From Pseudomonas putida (GTDB lineage Bacteria > Pseudomonadota > Gammaproteobacteria > Pseudomonadales > Pseudomonadaceae), in NCBI RefSeq assembly GCF_030159595.1, contig NZ_BSKJ01000010.1, positions 124,001-188,000 of the forward strand: a stretch of DNA of 64,000 bases. Reading direction: 5' to 3'. The notes beneath the pieces are model-generated. The model did no database searches, was not told where the DNA came from, and saw only the letters and a program-made list of their open reading frames with translations. Of the stretch, positions 16,178-24,498 are shown in pieces. The translations under genes and the position numbers were made by a program. Each line of letters starts with the position of its first letter. Within the stretch, counting starts at the first letter, position 1.

Positions 16178-17278
16178 ATGTCATGTGGCTCAGATGATCC
16201 AGTGGAAGAGCAGTCTGTTGCTCTAGATGGCAAAAGGAAAGCAGGCACTTTGCAAAAGTTTTACTGCAATAATCGATTGGCTACCGAGGTGCAAGGCGCT
16301 TTGAAGTTTTCAATCGTGCAAGGAGAGCACCAGCTGTTGGCGCAAGGGCGTTACGAAAGTGACGTATTGATCGCCGCCTTGTTGGCGAATGATCAGCAGC
16401 AGTCGGTATTGAATGTCGCCGGGCGAGGGGCGCTGCTGCAATGCTCGAAATATTCCGCTTATGGTTTCAGTATCGCAGGCGGCAAGTTGCAAAGCCTGCT
16501 TGGCTTTAACGGAGAACGACCAGACCCGACGACTCAGCATTATTTTTTGGGAAATGGCTATCGGGCATTCAATCCTATGCTGATGCGCTTCAACTCCCTG
16601 GATGGTTTGAGTCCATTCAATGCTGGAGGGTTGAATTCTTATGCTTATTGCTTGGGAGATCCAATAAATCTGCGGGATCCAGGAGGGCGATTTGCAATTC
16701 GGACTTGGTTTTCAAGATTTCTTGACCGCTTGGCTGTTAAAACAGGTTTTGGCAGGTCTCACAAAGGGGCGCCTGTAGTTTACGAAGCGGGTGTCACGAC
16801 AACCCATACTCAGGCGGTAACCTTTACACGGGCAAGGTCGAAGTCATTACCACAAATTGATCGCCCGGGCTCTAATATTGATACCAAAGGTTGGGATGTG
16901 CTCGCCTTTCATGGAAGTTCAAGCGAGCACGCTGCAAGCCTGATGTCAGGGCTTGACCCGAGTAGGGCGGGTGCGAATGGCTTGACCATGGGTGATGGTT
17001 TTTATGCGTCACTTACAAGTGCTATCCCAGGGATGATGGCTAAAAATACTGCAATGGGCACCGGGGGCAGTCCCCAAGTGTTTGCCGTACTTACAAAAAA
17101 CCAAGCCCGGCTCAAACCAGGGCGGGATTTCATGTTTGGTGTACGTGGTAAGAAGCCTCAGAATCGCAACCACCTGGAAATTGTGATCAAAAAAGAGGCA
17201 TATCATCTGATAGCTGTCCGAGCGGCAGATCTTCGAAGTGAAGTCTCTCTGCCCAAATCTCATGAGGCTCCTTTCTGA
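16178..17278 (+). CDS. Short RHS core protein with putative PARP-like ADP-ribosyltransferase C-terminus
   Basis: 366 residues from ATG 16178, preceded by GGGAGG at 16165-16170; an upstream ATG at 16070 has no such site. Residues about 15-170 match the compact Pseudomonas RHS-associated core (FYCNNRLATEVQG, LLGFNGERPDP, GNGYRAFNPMLMRFNS, LNSYAYCLGDPINLRDPGG). The variable C-terminus has LAFHGSSSEHAASLM...GLTMGDGFYAS, which resembles the His and Tyr motifs of PARP-type ADP-ribosyltransferases; a glutamate in LEIVIKKE could complete an H-Y-E triad. Base composition is visibly more AT-rich than the neighbours, suggesting transfer. No immunity-like ORF follows. Toxin activity is inference. Confidence 0.72.
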   Translation: MSCGSDDPVEEQSVALDGKRKAGTLQKFYCNNRLATEVQGALKFSIVQGEHQLLAQGRYESDVLIAALLANDQQQSVLNVAGRGALLQCSKYSAYGFSIAGGKLQSLLGFNGERPDPTTQHYFLGNGYRAFNPMLMRFNSLDGLSPFNAGGLNSYAYCLGDPINLRDPGGRFAIRTWFSRFLDRLAVKTGFGRSHKGAPVVYEAGVTTTHTQAVTFTRARSKSLPQIDRPGSNIDTKGWDVLAFHGSSSEHAASLMSGLDPSRAGANGLTMGDGFYASLTSAIPGMMAKNTAMGTGGSPQVFAVLTKNQARLKPGRDFMFGVRGKKPQNRNHLEIVIKKEAYHLIAVRAADLRSEVSLPKSHEAPF

Positions 17279-17404
17279 GCAAGGAGGGGCTCTTGTGGGG
17301 GGCTTGACCGCACTGGCTTTACGCAGGCGTCAGGCTGCAGCACACTGCTGCAAGTCCAGATGCCCGTTCCCCGCCACTTTCGCGGGGCACAGCCGGAGTA
17401 GAAA

Positions 17405-19315
17405 ATGGCGCGACAACTAATAACAAACGCCCACGACCCGCTGCACGAGTCCCGCCAAGCCCGGCTGAAGCTGGCCAGCGAGGGCGAGCTGCCGCTGGGC
17501 ATGCTGCGCGACGAAATCGACGCCTCTTGGCGCCGCAGCCTGGGCCATGGCCTGGATTGCCTGCAAGGCGAGCAAGTCGGCCTGGGCCTGGAGCAGGGCC
17601 ACGACTTGCGCATGCTGCTGGAGCGCAACCGCCTGCTGGTCGACGCCGTTACCCCGGAACTGGACTACCTGGTTGCACGGCAGGGCAAGGCGGGTATCGT
17701 CATCCTCGGTGACGCCCAGGCCAACGTGCTGGCCATCGAAGGCCAGACCCATGTGCTCAGCCGCGAGGGCCTGCGTGATCTGCACCCGGGCAGTTGCTGG
17801 AGCGAGTCGCTGCGCGGCACCAACGCCATCGGTACCGCCGTGGTCGAAGGCCGGCCGACGTTGATCAACTGCGGCGAACATTACCTCGACCGCCTTAGCC
17901 CGTTCTCCTGTACGTCCGTGCCCCTGCGTGACCCGCGCGGTGAGGTGATCGGTGTGCTCGATATCACCCGAGAAGGGGTGATGGCGCAACCGCAGGACAG
18001 CCTTTCAACGCTGATGCTGGCCGCCGGCAACATTGAAAGCCGAATGTTCGGCCTGTGCCACCCCGAGCAACTGGTGCTGGCCTTCCACAGCCGACCGCAA
18101 TACCTCAACAGCGCCTGGCACGGTCTGCTGGCGCTGAGCCTGGACGGTGAAGTGCTGGCCGCCAACGACAGTGCCTGCCAGCTGTTGCAGGTGCCACGCC
18201 ATGAACTGATCGGCCGGCGCAGCACTGACCTGCTCGGCGAACGTTCACCTGCGTTCATCGCACGCCTGTGGCAGGGCGGGGTGAGCAGTGTGCAGACGGC
18301 CAAGGGCGAGTTCTACTTCCGTGCCTTGCAGTTGCCGCGCCATGGCCGGGTCAATGGCAGCACGCCGGCCAGCAAGCCGACGCTGAGCAAGCAGTCACCG
18401 GCACTCGACGCCCTGGCAGGTGGCGACCCACGGCTGGCGCGCAACCTGCGCATGGCCCGTCAGGGGCTGGGCAATGGCCTGCCGGTGCTGCTGCTGGGCG
18501 AGACCGGTACCGGTAAGGAGGTGGTCGCCCGGGCCTTGCACCAGGCCAGCCCGCGGGCCGACAAACCGTTTGTGGCCGTCAACTGCGCTGCCATCCCCGA
18601 AGGGCTGATCGAGTCCGAGCTGTTCGGCTACCGCGAGGGGGCCTTCACCGGATCGCGCCGGGGCGGCATGGTGGGGCGGCTGATGCAGGCCCATGGTGGC
18701 ACGCTGTTCCTCGACGAAATCGGTGACATGCCGCTGGCCTTACAGGCGCGCCTGCTGCGGGTACTGCAAGAGCGCCGTGTTGCACCGCTGGGTGCTGGTG
18801 ATGAGCAGGAAATCGATGTGGCGCTGATCTGCGCCACTCACCGTGATCTCAAGCGCCTGGTACAAGAGCAACACTTCCGCGAAGACCTTTACTACCGGGT
18901 CAACGGCGTGTCGCTGCGCTTGCCGGCACTGCGCGAGCGTGATGACCTGGGCGCGATCATCCAGGGCTTGCTGGACAAGTCGGATGCCCGAGGCGTCACC
19001 CTGGACCCGGCACTCACCACTTTGCTCGAAGGCTTCGACTGGCCGGGCAACATCCGCCAGCTGGAGATGGTGGTGCGCACGGCGTTGGCCATGCGCGAGG
19101 ACGGCGAGCAGGTGCTGACCCTGGACCACCTTACCGATTGCCTGCTGGACGAACTGGCCAGCAGCACCGCGCCCTCTGGTAGCCTCAAGGACAACGAGCT
19201 GGAGCAGATCCGCGGCGCGCTGGCGCGCCACCAAGGCAACGTTTCGGCTGCGGCCGAGGCGCTGGGGATCAGCCGGGCGACGTTGTACCGCAAGCTCAAA
19301 CAGTTGCGCGGCTGA
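17405..19315 (+). CDS. Sigma-54-dependent activator, AcoR-like (amine catabolism regulator)
   Basis: 636 residues. The N-terminal GAF-type sensory region (about 1-200, with SRWEGLRDLHPGS-like and GTNAIGTAVVEGRP motifs) is followed by a PAS-like region, the AAA+ domain (Walker A GETGTGKE, sigma-54 contact loop GAFTG, Walker B TLFLDEIGD) and a Fis-type helix-turn-helix (VSAAAEALGISRATLYRKLKQL). It starts after GGAG at 17395-17398. It is the first gene of the qhpF-E-G operon, only 3 bp from qhpF, and a strong sigma-54 promoter lies upstream of the aldehyde dehydrogenase gene at 26032-26047. It probably activates the amine-degradation genes in response to the amine or aldehyde. Paracoccus uses an AraC-type regulator instead. 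Confidence 0.88.
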   Translation: MARQLITNAHDPLHESRQARLKLASEGELPLGMLRDEIDASWRRSLGHGLDCLQGEQVGLGLEQGHDLRMLLERNRLLVDAVTPELDYLVARQGKAGIVILGDAQANVLAIEGQTHVLSREGLRDLHPGSCWSESLRGTNAIGTAVVEGRPTLINCGEHYLDRLSPFSCTSVPLRDPRGEVIGVLDITREGVMAQPQDSLSTLMLAAGNIESRMFGLCHPEQLVLAFHSRPQYLNSAWHGLLALSLDGEVLAANDSACQLLQVPRHELIGRRSTDLLGERSPAFIARLWQGGVSSVQTAKGEFYFRALQLPRHGRVNGSTPASKPTLSKQSPALDALAGGDPRLARNLRMARQGLGNGLPVLLLGETGTGKEVVARALHQASPRADKPFVAVNCAAIPEGLIESELFGYREGAFTGSRRGGMVGRLMQAHGGTLFLDEIGDMPLALQARLLRVLQERRVAPLGAGDEQEIDVALICATHRDLKRLVQEQHFREDLYYRVNGVSLRLPALRERDDLGAIIQGLLDKSDARGVTLDPALTTLLEGFDWPGNIRQLEMVVRTALAMREDGEQVLTLDHLTDCLLDELASSTAPSGSLKDNELEQIRGALARHQGNVSAAAEALGISRATLYRKLKQLRG

Positions 19316-19318
19316 ACC

Positions 19319-21052
19319 ATGGGCCCATTGTTCGCAAGGCTGGTGGAGTCCAGCGACCCTGTACTCATGCGCCAGGCATTGGCCTGGCTGTATGGTTTCG
19401 TGCGCCCACACAGACGCGCCATCGGCCTGCTGCTGGGCCTGTCGCTGGGCGCCTCGCTGCTGGCGCTGGCGCAGCCCTGGCTGGTCAAGACGCTGATCGA
19501 CGAGGGGCTGCTGGCCAAGAATTACCAGACGCTCTGGCACATGGCGGCGATCATGATCGGTGCAGGCCTGCTGGGCACGGTGCTGGCCGGGGTCAACCGC
19601 TACCTGCACACGCGCCTGTCGGGGCGCATCCTGTTCGCCCTGCGCGATGACCTTTACCGCCACCTGCAACAATTGTCGCCAACGTTCTACGCGCGGCGGC
19701 GTATGGGCGACATTCTTTCGCGGCTGGATGGTGACGTGGCAGAGATCCAGCGCTTTGCCGTGGATTCACTGTTCTCGGCGGTGTCGGCGGTGATCGGCCT
19801 GGTAGGGGCGGTGGCATTGATGCTGATGCTCTCGTGGCAACTGTCGTTGCTGTTGGCGCTGTTGGTACCGATCGAAGTGCTGTGGCTGCGCTGGATGCGG
19901 CGCAAGGTGGAGCGCGAAGTGCGCAACCTGCGTGAGCGTTCGGCGGATGTGTCGTCGTTCCTGGTCGAGACCTTGCCGGCGATGAAGTTCATTCAGGCGT
20001 CCGGCCAGCAAGGCCGCGAGGCAGGGCGCCTGGACCAGCTTGGGCAAGGCTACATGCGCCAGTTGCTGAAAGTGCAGGTGACCGAGTTCTTCACCCAGGC
20101 GATCCCCGGCACGCTCACCTCCTGGTGCCGCGCTTGTGCGTTCCTGGTCGGCGGCTGGTGGGTGATCCAGGGCACTTGGCAGTTGGGTGCGCTGATCGCT
20201 TTTTCCACCTACATGGGCATGGCAGTAGGCCCGGTGCAGAGCCTGCTGGGCCTGTATGTCGCGGTACAGCGCATGGCCGTGAGCCTGGGGCGGGTGATGG
20301 AGTTGAAACAGGAGGCGGTGGCCGTGCGCCCGGCGACCAACCCGAAGCCGACGCCCGATGGCCCCGGTGAACTGCGCCTCGAAGGCCTGGATTTTGCCCA
20401 TGAAGGGCGCCAAGGTGCGGTATTGAAGAACGTGCAGGTGTGTGTGCCGGGCGGGCTGAAGGTGGCCATCCGCGGTGCCTCGGGGGTGGGGAAGTCGACC
20501 CTGATCGACCTGTTGCAACGCTTCTACGACCCGGACGCCGGGCGCATTCTGCTGGATGGTACTGACCTGCGTGACCTGGACCTGGCTGCGTTGCGTCGGC
20601 GCATTGCGGTGGTCAGCCAGGACATCGTGCTGTTCCGTGGCACCCTGGCGCAGAACCTGGCCTACGGCGTACCTGAGGCCAGCCGTGCAGAGCTGGAACA
20701 GGTCGTGCGCCTGGCGCGGTTGGACAGCCTGGTCGAAAGCCTGCCACTGGGCCTGGACGGCCTGCTTGGTGAACGAGGCCAGCAGTTGTCCGGTGGACAG
20801 AAACAACGCATCGCCATCGCCCGGGCGGTGTTGCAGGCCCCGGCGATCCTGGTGCTGGACGAAGCAACGTCCGCAGTGGACGAAACCACCGAGCGCGAAG
20901 TGATCGCGGCCATCGACCAGCTTTTCGCCGGCCGCACGCGCATCCTGATCAGCCACCGGGCTTCGACCCTGGCCGATGCCGACCTGCACTTGCAACTGCA
21001 TGATGGCCAGTTGCAGGTGCTGCCGCAGGAGGCAATCAAGCATGGGCACTGA
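19319..21052 (+). CDS. qhpF: ABC exporter QhpF for the quinohemoprotein amine dehydrogenase gamma subunit
   Basis: 577 residues: a six-helix transmembrane domain (about 20-330) fused to a nucleotide-binding domain with Walker A GASGVGKST, Q-loop SQDIVLFRG, signature LSGGQ and Walker B ILVLDEATSAVDE. In Paracoccus QhpF is reported to export the gamma subunit after its leader is removed. The gene lies between the regulator and the protease gene qhpE, with which it overlaps by 11 bp. The type of transporter is certain; the substrate is inferred from the cluster. Confidence 0.85.
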   Translation: MGPLFARLVESSDPVLMRQALAWLYGFVRPHRRAIGLLLGLSLGASLLALAQPWLVKTLIDEGLLAKNYQTLWHMAAIMIGAGLLGTVLAGVNRYLHTRLSGRILFALRDDLYRHLQQLSPTFYARRRMGDILSRLDGDVAEIQRFAVDSLFSAVSAVIGLVGAVALMLMLSWQLSLLLALLVPIEVLWLRWMRRKVEREVRNLRERSADVSSFLVETLPAMKFIQASGQQGREAGRLDQLGQGYMRQLLKVQVTEFFTQAIPGTLTSWCRACAFLVGGWWVIQGTWQLGALIAFSTYMGMAVGPVQSLLGLYVAVQRMAVSLGRVMELKQEAVAVRPATNPKPTPDGPGELRLEGLDFAHEGRQGAVLKNVQVCVPGGLKVAIRGASGVGKSTLIDLLQRFYDPDAGRILLDGTDLRDLDLAALRRRIAVVSQDIVLFRGTLAQNLAYGVPEASRAELEQVVRLARLDSLVESLPLGLDGLLGERGQQLSGGQKQRIAIARAVLQAPAILVLDEATSAVDETTEREVIAAIDQLFAGRTRILISHRASTLADADLHLQLHDGQLQVLPQEAIKHGH

Positions 21053-21719
21053 CGTGCGCGTTGGCATCATCGACAGTGGCTGCTCGCCGGAGCAGACCAA
21101 CGGTTTGCTGGCTGCCCGCCGTTTCTGGCTGGAAGACGGCCAGTTGCGTGAAGGCGAAATGCTGCCCGACGCGCTAGGACATGGCAGTGCGGTGCTTTCC
21201 GGCTTGCAGCGCGAGGCCGGTCCGGTCCCGGTGCTGGTGGCCCAGGTGTTCAGCGAGCAGGCCAGCACCAGTGCCTTGCAGGTGGCGGCCGGGCTGTTGT
21301 GGCTGGTAGAGGCAGGGGCAACGCTGGTCAACCTCAGCCTGGGGTTGCAGCAGGACCGGCCTGTGCTGCACCAGGCCTGCGCCGAGGCCTTGGCCGCAGG
21401 TGTGCTGTTGTGCGCATCCAGCCCGGCACAGGGTGGGCCGGTGTACCCGGCTAGCTACCCTGGGGTGATCCGGATTACCGGTGATGCGCGTTGCGCACCC
21501 GGCCAGTGGTCCTGGCTTGGCACTCGGCAGGCAGACTTTGGTGGTTATGTAGGTGCGGGCGGCAGAGCGGGCGCGAGCTTGGGCTGTGCCGCTTTGTGCG
21601 GAAGGATTGCGGCGTTGCTGCGTGACGAACCGGGTATGGACCGCCAGCAGATCCATGACTGGTTGCGCCACCACGCGACGTTCATCGGCCCCGAGCGGCG
21701 GGGTGCCAGCCATGGCTGA
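21042..21719 (+). CDS. qhpE: Subtilisin-like leader peptidase QhpE
   Basis: 225 residues, cytoplasmic (no signal peptide). A minimal S8 subtilase with triad D11 (GIIDSG), H47 (ALGHGSA) and S179 (GASLG in place of the usual GTSMA). QhpE removes the 28-residue leader of the gamma subunit once the cross-links are in place. ATG 21042 is chosen from the alignment with VRVGIIDSG and lies 11 bp inside qhpF. It overlaps qhpG by 8 bp. The short length and lack of a propeptide match the known family. Confidence 0.87.
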   Translation: MGTDVRVGIIDSGCSPEQTNGLLAARRFWLEDGQLREGEMLPDALGHGSAVLSGLQREAGPVPVLVAQVFSEQASTSALQVAAGLLWLVEAGATLVNLSLGLQQDRPVLHQACAEALAAGVLLCASSPAQGGPVYPASYPGVIRITGDARCAPGQWSWLGTRQADFGGYVGAGGRAGASLGCAALCGRIAALLRDEPGMDRQQIHDWLRHHATFIGPERRGASHG

Positions 21720-23004
21720 GCCGCGCATTGTGGTGCTGGGTGCCGGCCCTGCCGGTGCTGCCACGGCCATCGGCCTGCGCCGCCTGGGCTACTCAGTGAC
21801 GGTGGTGTCGGAGTGGCGCCGTTTCGCTGCAGTTGAAGGGGTTTCGCAGCGGGTGCTGGAGGGCTTGCGGCATGCGGGCCTTGGCGGGGCCTTGAGCCAG
21901 GCGGCCATGCCGGCTACCCGACAGGTGCACTGGAACGGTCAGCACCTGCAAATGAACCAGGAATTTCTGCTGGATCGACAACGGTTTGACCGGGCACTGC
22001 GCGATGACCTTCAGCGTGCGGGGGTGAGTGTGGTCGAGGGGCGGGTGCGCGAGGTTGTACACGAGGGCGGTCATCGTGTTCGTCTGGACGATGGGCAGGT
22101 ACTGATCGCTGGCTTCCTCGTCGAGGCCCGAGGCCGTCAGGCACCGCTGGCCCCGGACCGCCTGCGCGGGCCGGAAACCGTCAGCCTGCTCAATGCCTGG
22201 CAGGGTAGCCCCGGGGCGCCCGCGTCGGCAGTGGAAAGCCTGGAGGATGGCTGGGCGTGGATGGCCCGCCTGGAGGATGGCCGCTGTTACTGGCAAGTCA
22301 CGCTGGACGCAGCAGGGCTGCCGGGCAAGTCCGAACTGGCCGCCTACTGCGCTGACCGCCGATGTCAGAGTTCACTTGTAGCCGAACTGTTCGGTGCGCG
22401 GGCACGGGAGCCGGCGCAGGTGTATGCACGTAGCAGCACGGCAATCCTGGCGGGCGATTGTATCGGGGAAGACTGGCTGCGGGTAGGTGATGCCGCCATG
22501 GCGGTTGACCCCCTCTCGGGTAACGGTATTTTCCAGTCGCTGTCTTCAGCGTTGCAGGCGCCGGTGGTGATTAATACGCTGTTGCGCAGGCCCGAGCATG
22601 CAGCGTTGGCGCGGCAGTTTCACCAGCAACGGGTAGAGCAACTGTTTTTGCGCTTTGCCCGCATTGGCCGGGATTTCTATGGGCAGGAGCAAAGCTGGGC
22701 AGGGCAGCCGTTCTGGGCCCGGCGCCAGGGCTGGCCGGATGCGCAGCCGTTGCACATGGCAGCGGATTGGAGTGCAGTACGGGTTGAAAGGCGGCCGGTG
22801 CTGCGTGATGGGCTGGTGGATGAGGCCGAGGTGGTCGTGACTGCAGACCAGCCACTGGGGATTTGGCATTTGCAGGGGGTGGAGTTGGCGCCTATCGTGC
22901 AGAGGCTACATGACGGGCAAGCACTTGAGGTAGTGTTGCCAGGTCTTCTGGATGAACAGCAAGTGATGGTGCGGCGTTGGCTGCGGGAGCAAGGTTTTGC
23001 TTGA
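21712..23004 (+). CDS. qhpG: FAD-dependent monooxygenase QhpG (CTQ biogenesis)
   Basis: 430 residues. N-terminal dinucleotide-binding motif VVLGAGPAGAATA and the second FAD motif RVGDAAMAVDPLSGNGIF place it in the class A flavin monooxygenase family (PHBH/tryptophan halogenase-like). QhpG hydroxylates the gamma-subunit tryptophan on the path to cysteine tryptophylquinone. ATG 21712 starts within the qhpE stop region. Last gene of the regulator-qhpF-qhpE-qhpG operon. Confidence 0.85.
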   Translation: MAEPRIVVLGAGPAGAATAIGLRRLGYSVTVVSEWRRFAAVEGVSQRVLEGLRHAGLGGALSQAAMPATRQVHWNGQHLQMNQEFLLDRQRFDRALRDDLQRAGVSVVEGRVREVVHEGGHRVRLDDGQVLIAGFLVEARGRQAPLAPDRLRGPETVSLLNAWQGSPGAPASAVESLEDGWAWMARLEDGRCYWQVTLDAAGLPGKSELAAYCADRRCQSSLVAELFGARAREPAQVYARSSTAILAGDCIGEDWLRVGDAAMAVDPLSGNGIFQSLSSALQAPVVINTLLRRPEHAALARQFHQQRVEQLFLRFARIGRDFYGQEQSWAGQPFWARRQGWPDAQPLHMAADWSAVRVERRPVLRDGLVDEAEVVVTADQPLGIWHLQGVELAPIVQRLHDGQALEVVLPGLLDEQQVMVRRWLREQGFA

Positions 23005-23012
23005 GATCGCCG

Positions 23013-23099
23013 GGGCCGCTTTGCGGCCCTATCGCAGGCAAGCCAGCTCCCACAGGTACTGCACAAGGCTCAACCTGGGGGAGCTGGCTTGCCTGCAAT
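23013..23099. repeat. GC hairpin plus REPIN between convergent qhpG and porin genes
   Basis: GGGCCGC-TTT-GCGGCCC (23013-23029) is followed by an inverted pair of the second REP class: arms 23031-23056 and 23074-23099 with core GCAAGCCAGCTCCCACAGG, two mismatches between arms. It separates two converging transcription units and may end both. Confidence 0.8.
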
Positions 23100-23111
23100 A
23101 GGGGCCCTGAG

Positions 23112-24425
23112 TCAGAAGAAGGTCCCGACAATCAGCTGCATATAGGCTCCGGTATCCCGGCTACCCAGTTGCGTACCACCATTGTCCGCACTGCGCTCCG
23201 GCTTGTAGAACCCCACCAACGGGCTGATCAGCAAGTGGTCGTTGACCATCCACTCCACATACAGGTCCAGCTCCCGCCCGCCGAGGTTGCCTTGGTCGGT
23301 GTCCAGCGTGTCGAAGTCGAAGTACAGCGCGCCGACGGTCAGGTTGTCGCGTGGCTTGCCTTTGAGCGCCACATGGTGCACTTGGCTGTTCTTGTTGAAC
23401 GGCCCGGCATAGTTGGCGGCCACTTCACCTTGGAACCAGGTGCCGTAGCCTCGGCTCAGGCCATAGAACAGCGGGTCGAAACCTTCGGAGAAGCGGCTGT
23501 AGCGGTAGGTGGCAGTGGGTGACCAGGGCAGTTCGGAGAAGGTCCAGTTGCCCTCCAGGTACCAGGCATTCTCGCGCCCACCGGTTTTGTCCTGGGTCAC
23601 ATACTCGGCGGCCAGTTCCAAGTCTTTCACACCCAGGTTACCGCGCCCGCGCAGGCTGGCGGTGTCCATGCCGTCCCGGTGTTCCAGGCCCATGAGCTGC
23701 GCGTAGCGCTGGTCAACGTCCAGCCCGCGTATCCAGCTGAGGCCCACGGTGCCAGCGTCGGCGACGTGTTCCAGGTTGGCTACTGCCAACGAAGTGTCGG
23801 CCTGGTAGTGGTTGTCGGACTTCAGCCACATCAGGTCGCTGCGCCAGCCTTGTTTGCCGCCCAGGCGCAGGACGGCGGTGCGGTCGAAGGCCTTGCGGGC
23901 GGCCAGGTAGTAGGCGCCGCCGCGGTCGAAGTTGGCGCCCAGGTCGACCTTGCCCAGGTTCACCGGGTCGCCCTGAATGAGGAAGCCGTCACCCAGTGTC
24001 ACCACCTGGCGGCCGCCAGAAATGTCTACGCCGTCTTCGCCCAGGGCCGGGAACAGGTTGGCCGAGCGCCAGCCCAGGTACAGGTCTTCGATGGCTGTGC
24101 GGTGTTCGTCGCCCAACGTCAGGCCGGCGGCGTCGCCGTCGCCCCAGGTCGCGGAGCTGAGCAGGTTGAACGCGCCGTAGAGTGCGCCGGCATCGGGCAA
24201 GGCCTGGCTACCGCTGAGGCCGTACTTGATGTAGCCCTCCTGCCAGGCGGTGCTGCCGGGCTGGCGGTTGCCGGCCTGGTTGAAGCTTTCGTCGCTGTGG
24301 AAGACGCCAAACAGGGCTTCGAGGTCGGCGTTGAGGGTGGTGCCGTTGTGGTTGTACAGCTCGTGGGCTTGGCTGGCGGTTGCGGTTAACAGCAGGGCCA
24401 ATATGCAGGCGAGTGTGTGCCTCAT
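23112..24425 (-). CDS. Outer-membrane porin of the amine cluster
   Basis: 437 residues with a signal peptide ending SQA|HE. The mature part is dominated by alternating amphipathic strands and ends with phenylalanine (VGTFF), as outer-membrane beta-barrels do. No OprD or OprB signature was recognised, but the size fits a 16-18-stranded channel. It lies 73 bp downstream of the aldehyde dehydrogenase gene on the same strand, so the two are probably co-transcribed from the sigma-54 promoter. Likely role: entry of aromatic or aliphatic amines to the periplasmic dehydrogenase. Confidence 0.75.
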   Translation of the reverse strand: MRHTLACILALLLTATASQAHELYNHNGTTLNADLEALFGVFHSDESFNQAGNRQPGSTAWQEGYIKYGLSGSQALPDAGALYGAFNLLSSATWGDGDAAGLTLGDEHRTAIEDLYLGWRSANLFPALGEDGVDISGGRQVVTLGDGFLIQGDPVNLGKVDLGANFDRGGAYYLAARKAFDRTAVLRLGGKQGWRSDLMWLKSDNHYQADTSLAVANLEHVADAGTVGLSWIRGLDVDQRYAQLMGLEHRDGMDTASLRGRGNLGVKDLELAAEYVTQDKTGGRENAWYLEGNWTFSELPWSPTATYRYSRFSEGFDPLFYGLSRGYGTWFQGEVAANYAGPFNKNSQVHHVALKGKPRDNLTVGALYFDFDTLDTDQGNLGGRELDLYVEWMVNDHLLISPLVGFYKPERSADNGGTQLGSRDTGAYMQLIVGTFF

Positions 24426-24498
24426 GGTTTTGCTCCATGGTTTTTATTGTTGTTTTTGTATTGCCTGTACCGGCGATAGGGCCGGTACAGGAAAAAGG

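Noticed and set aside
17290..17330. Sigma-54 promoter for the regulator-qhpFEG operon (GG-N10-GC)
   Set aside because: The two dinucleotides are spaced correctly, but the surrounding consensus bases are missing; this is expected by chance in GC-rich DNA.
17238..17420. 60-codon ORF after the RHS gene as a possible immunity gene
   Set aside because: It begins inside the RHS gene, runs into the regulator start and has the composition of a shifted frame; no ribosome site.
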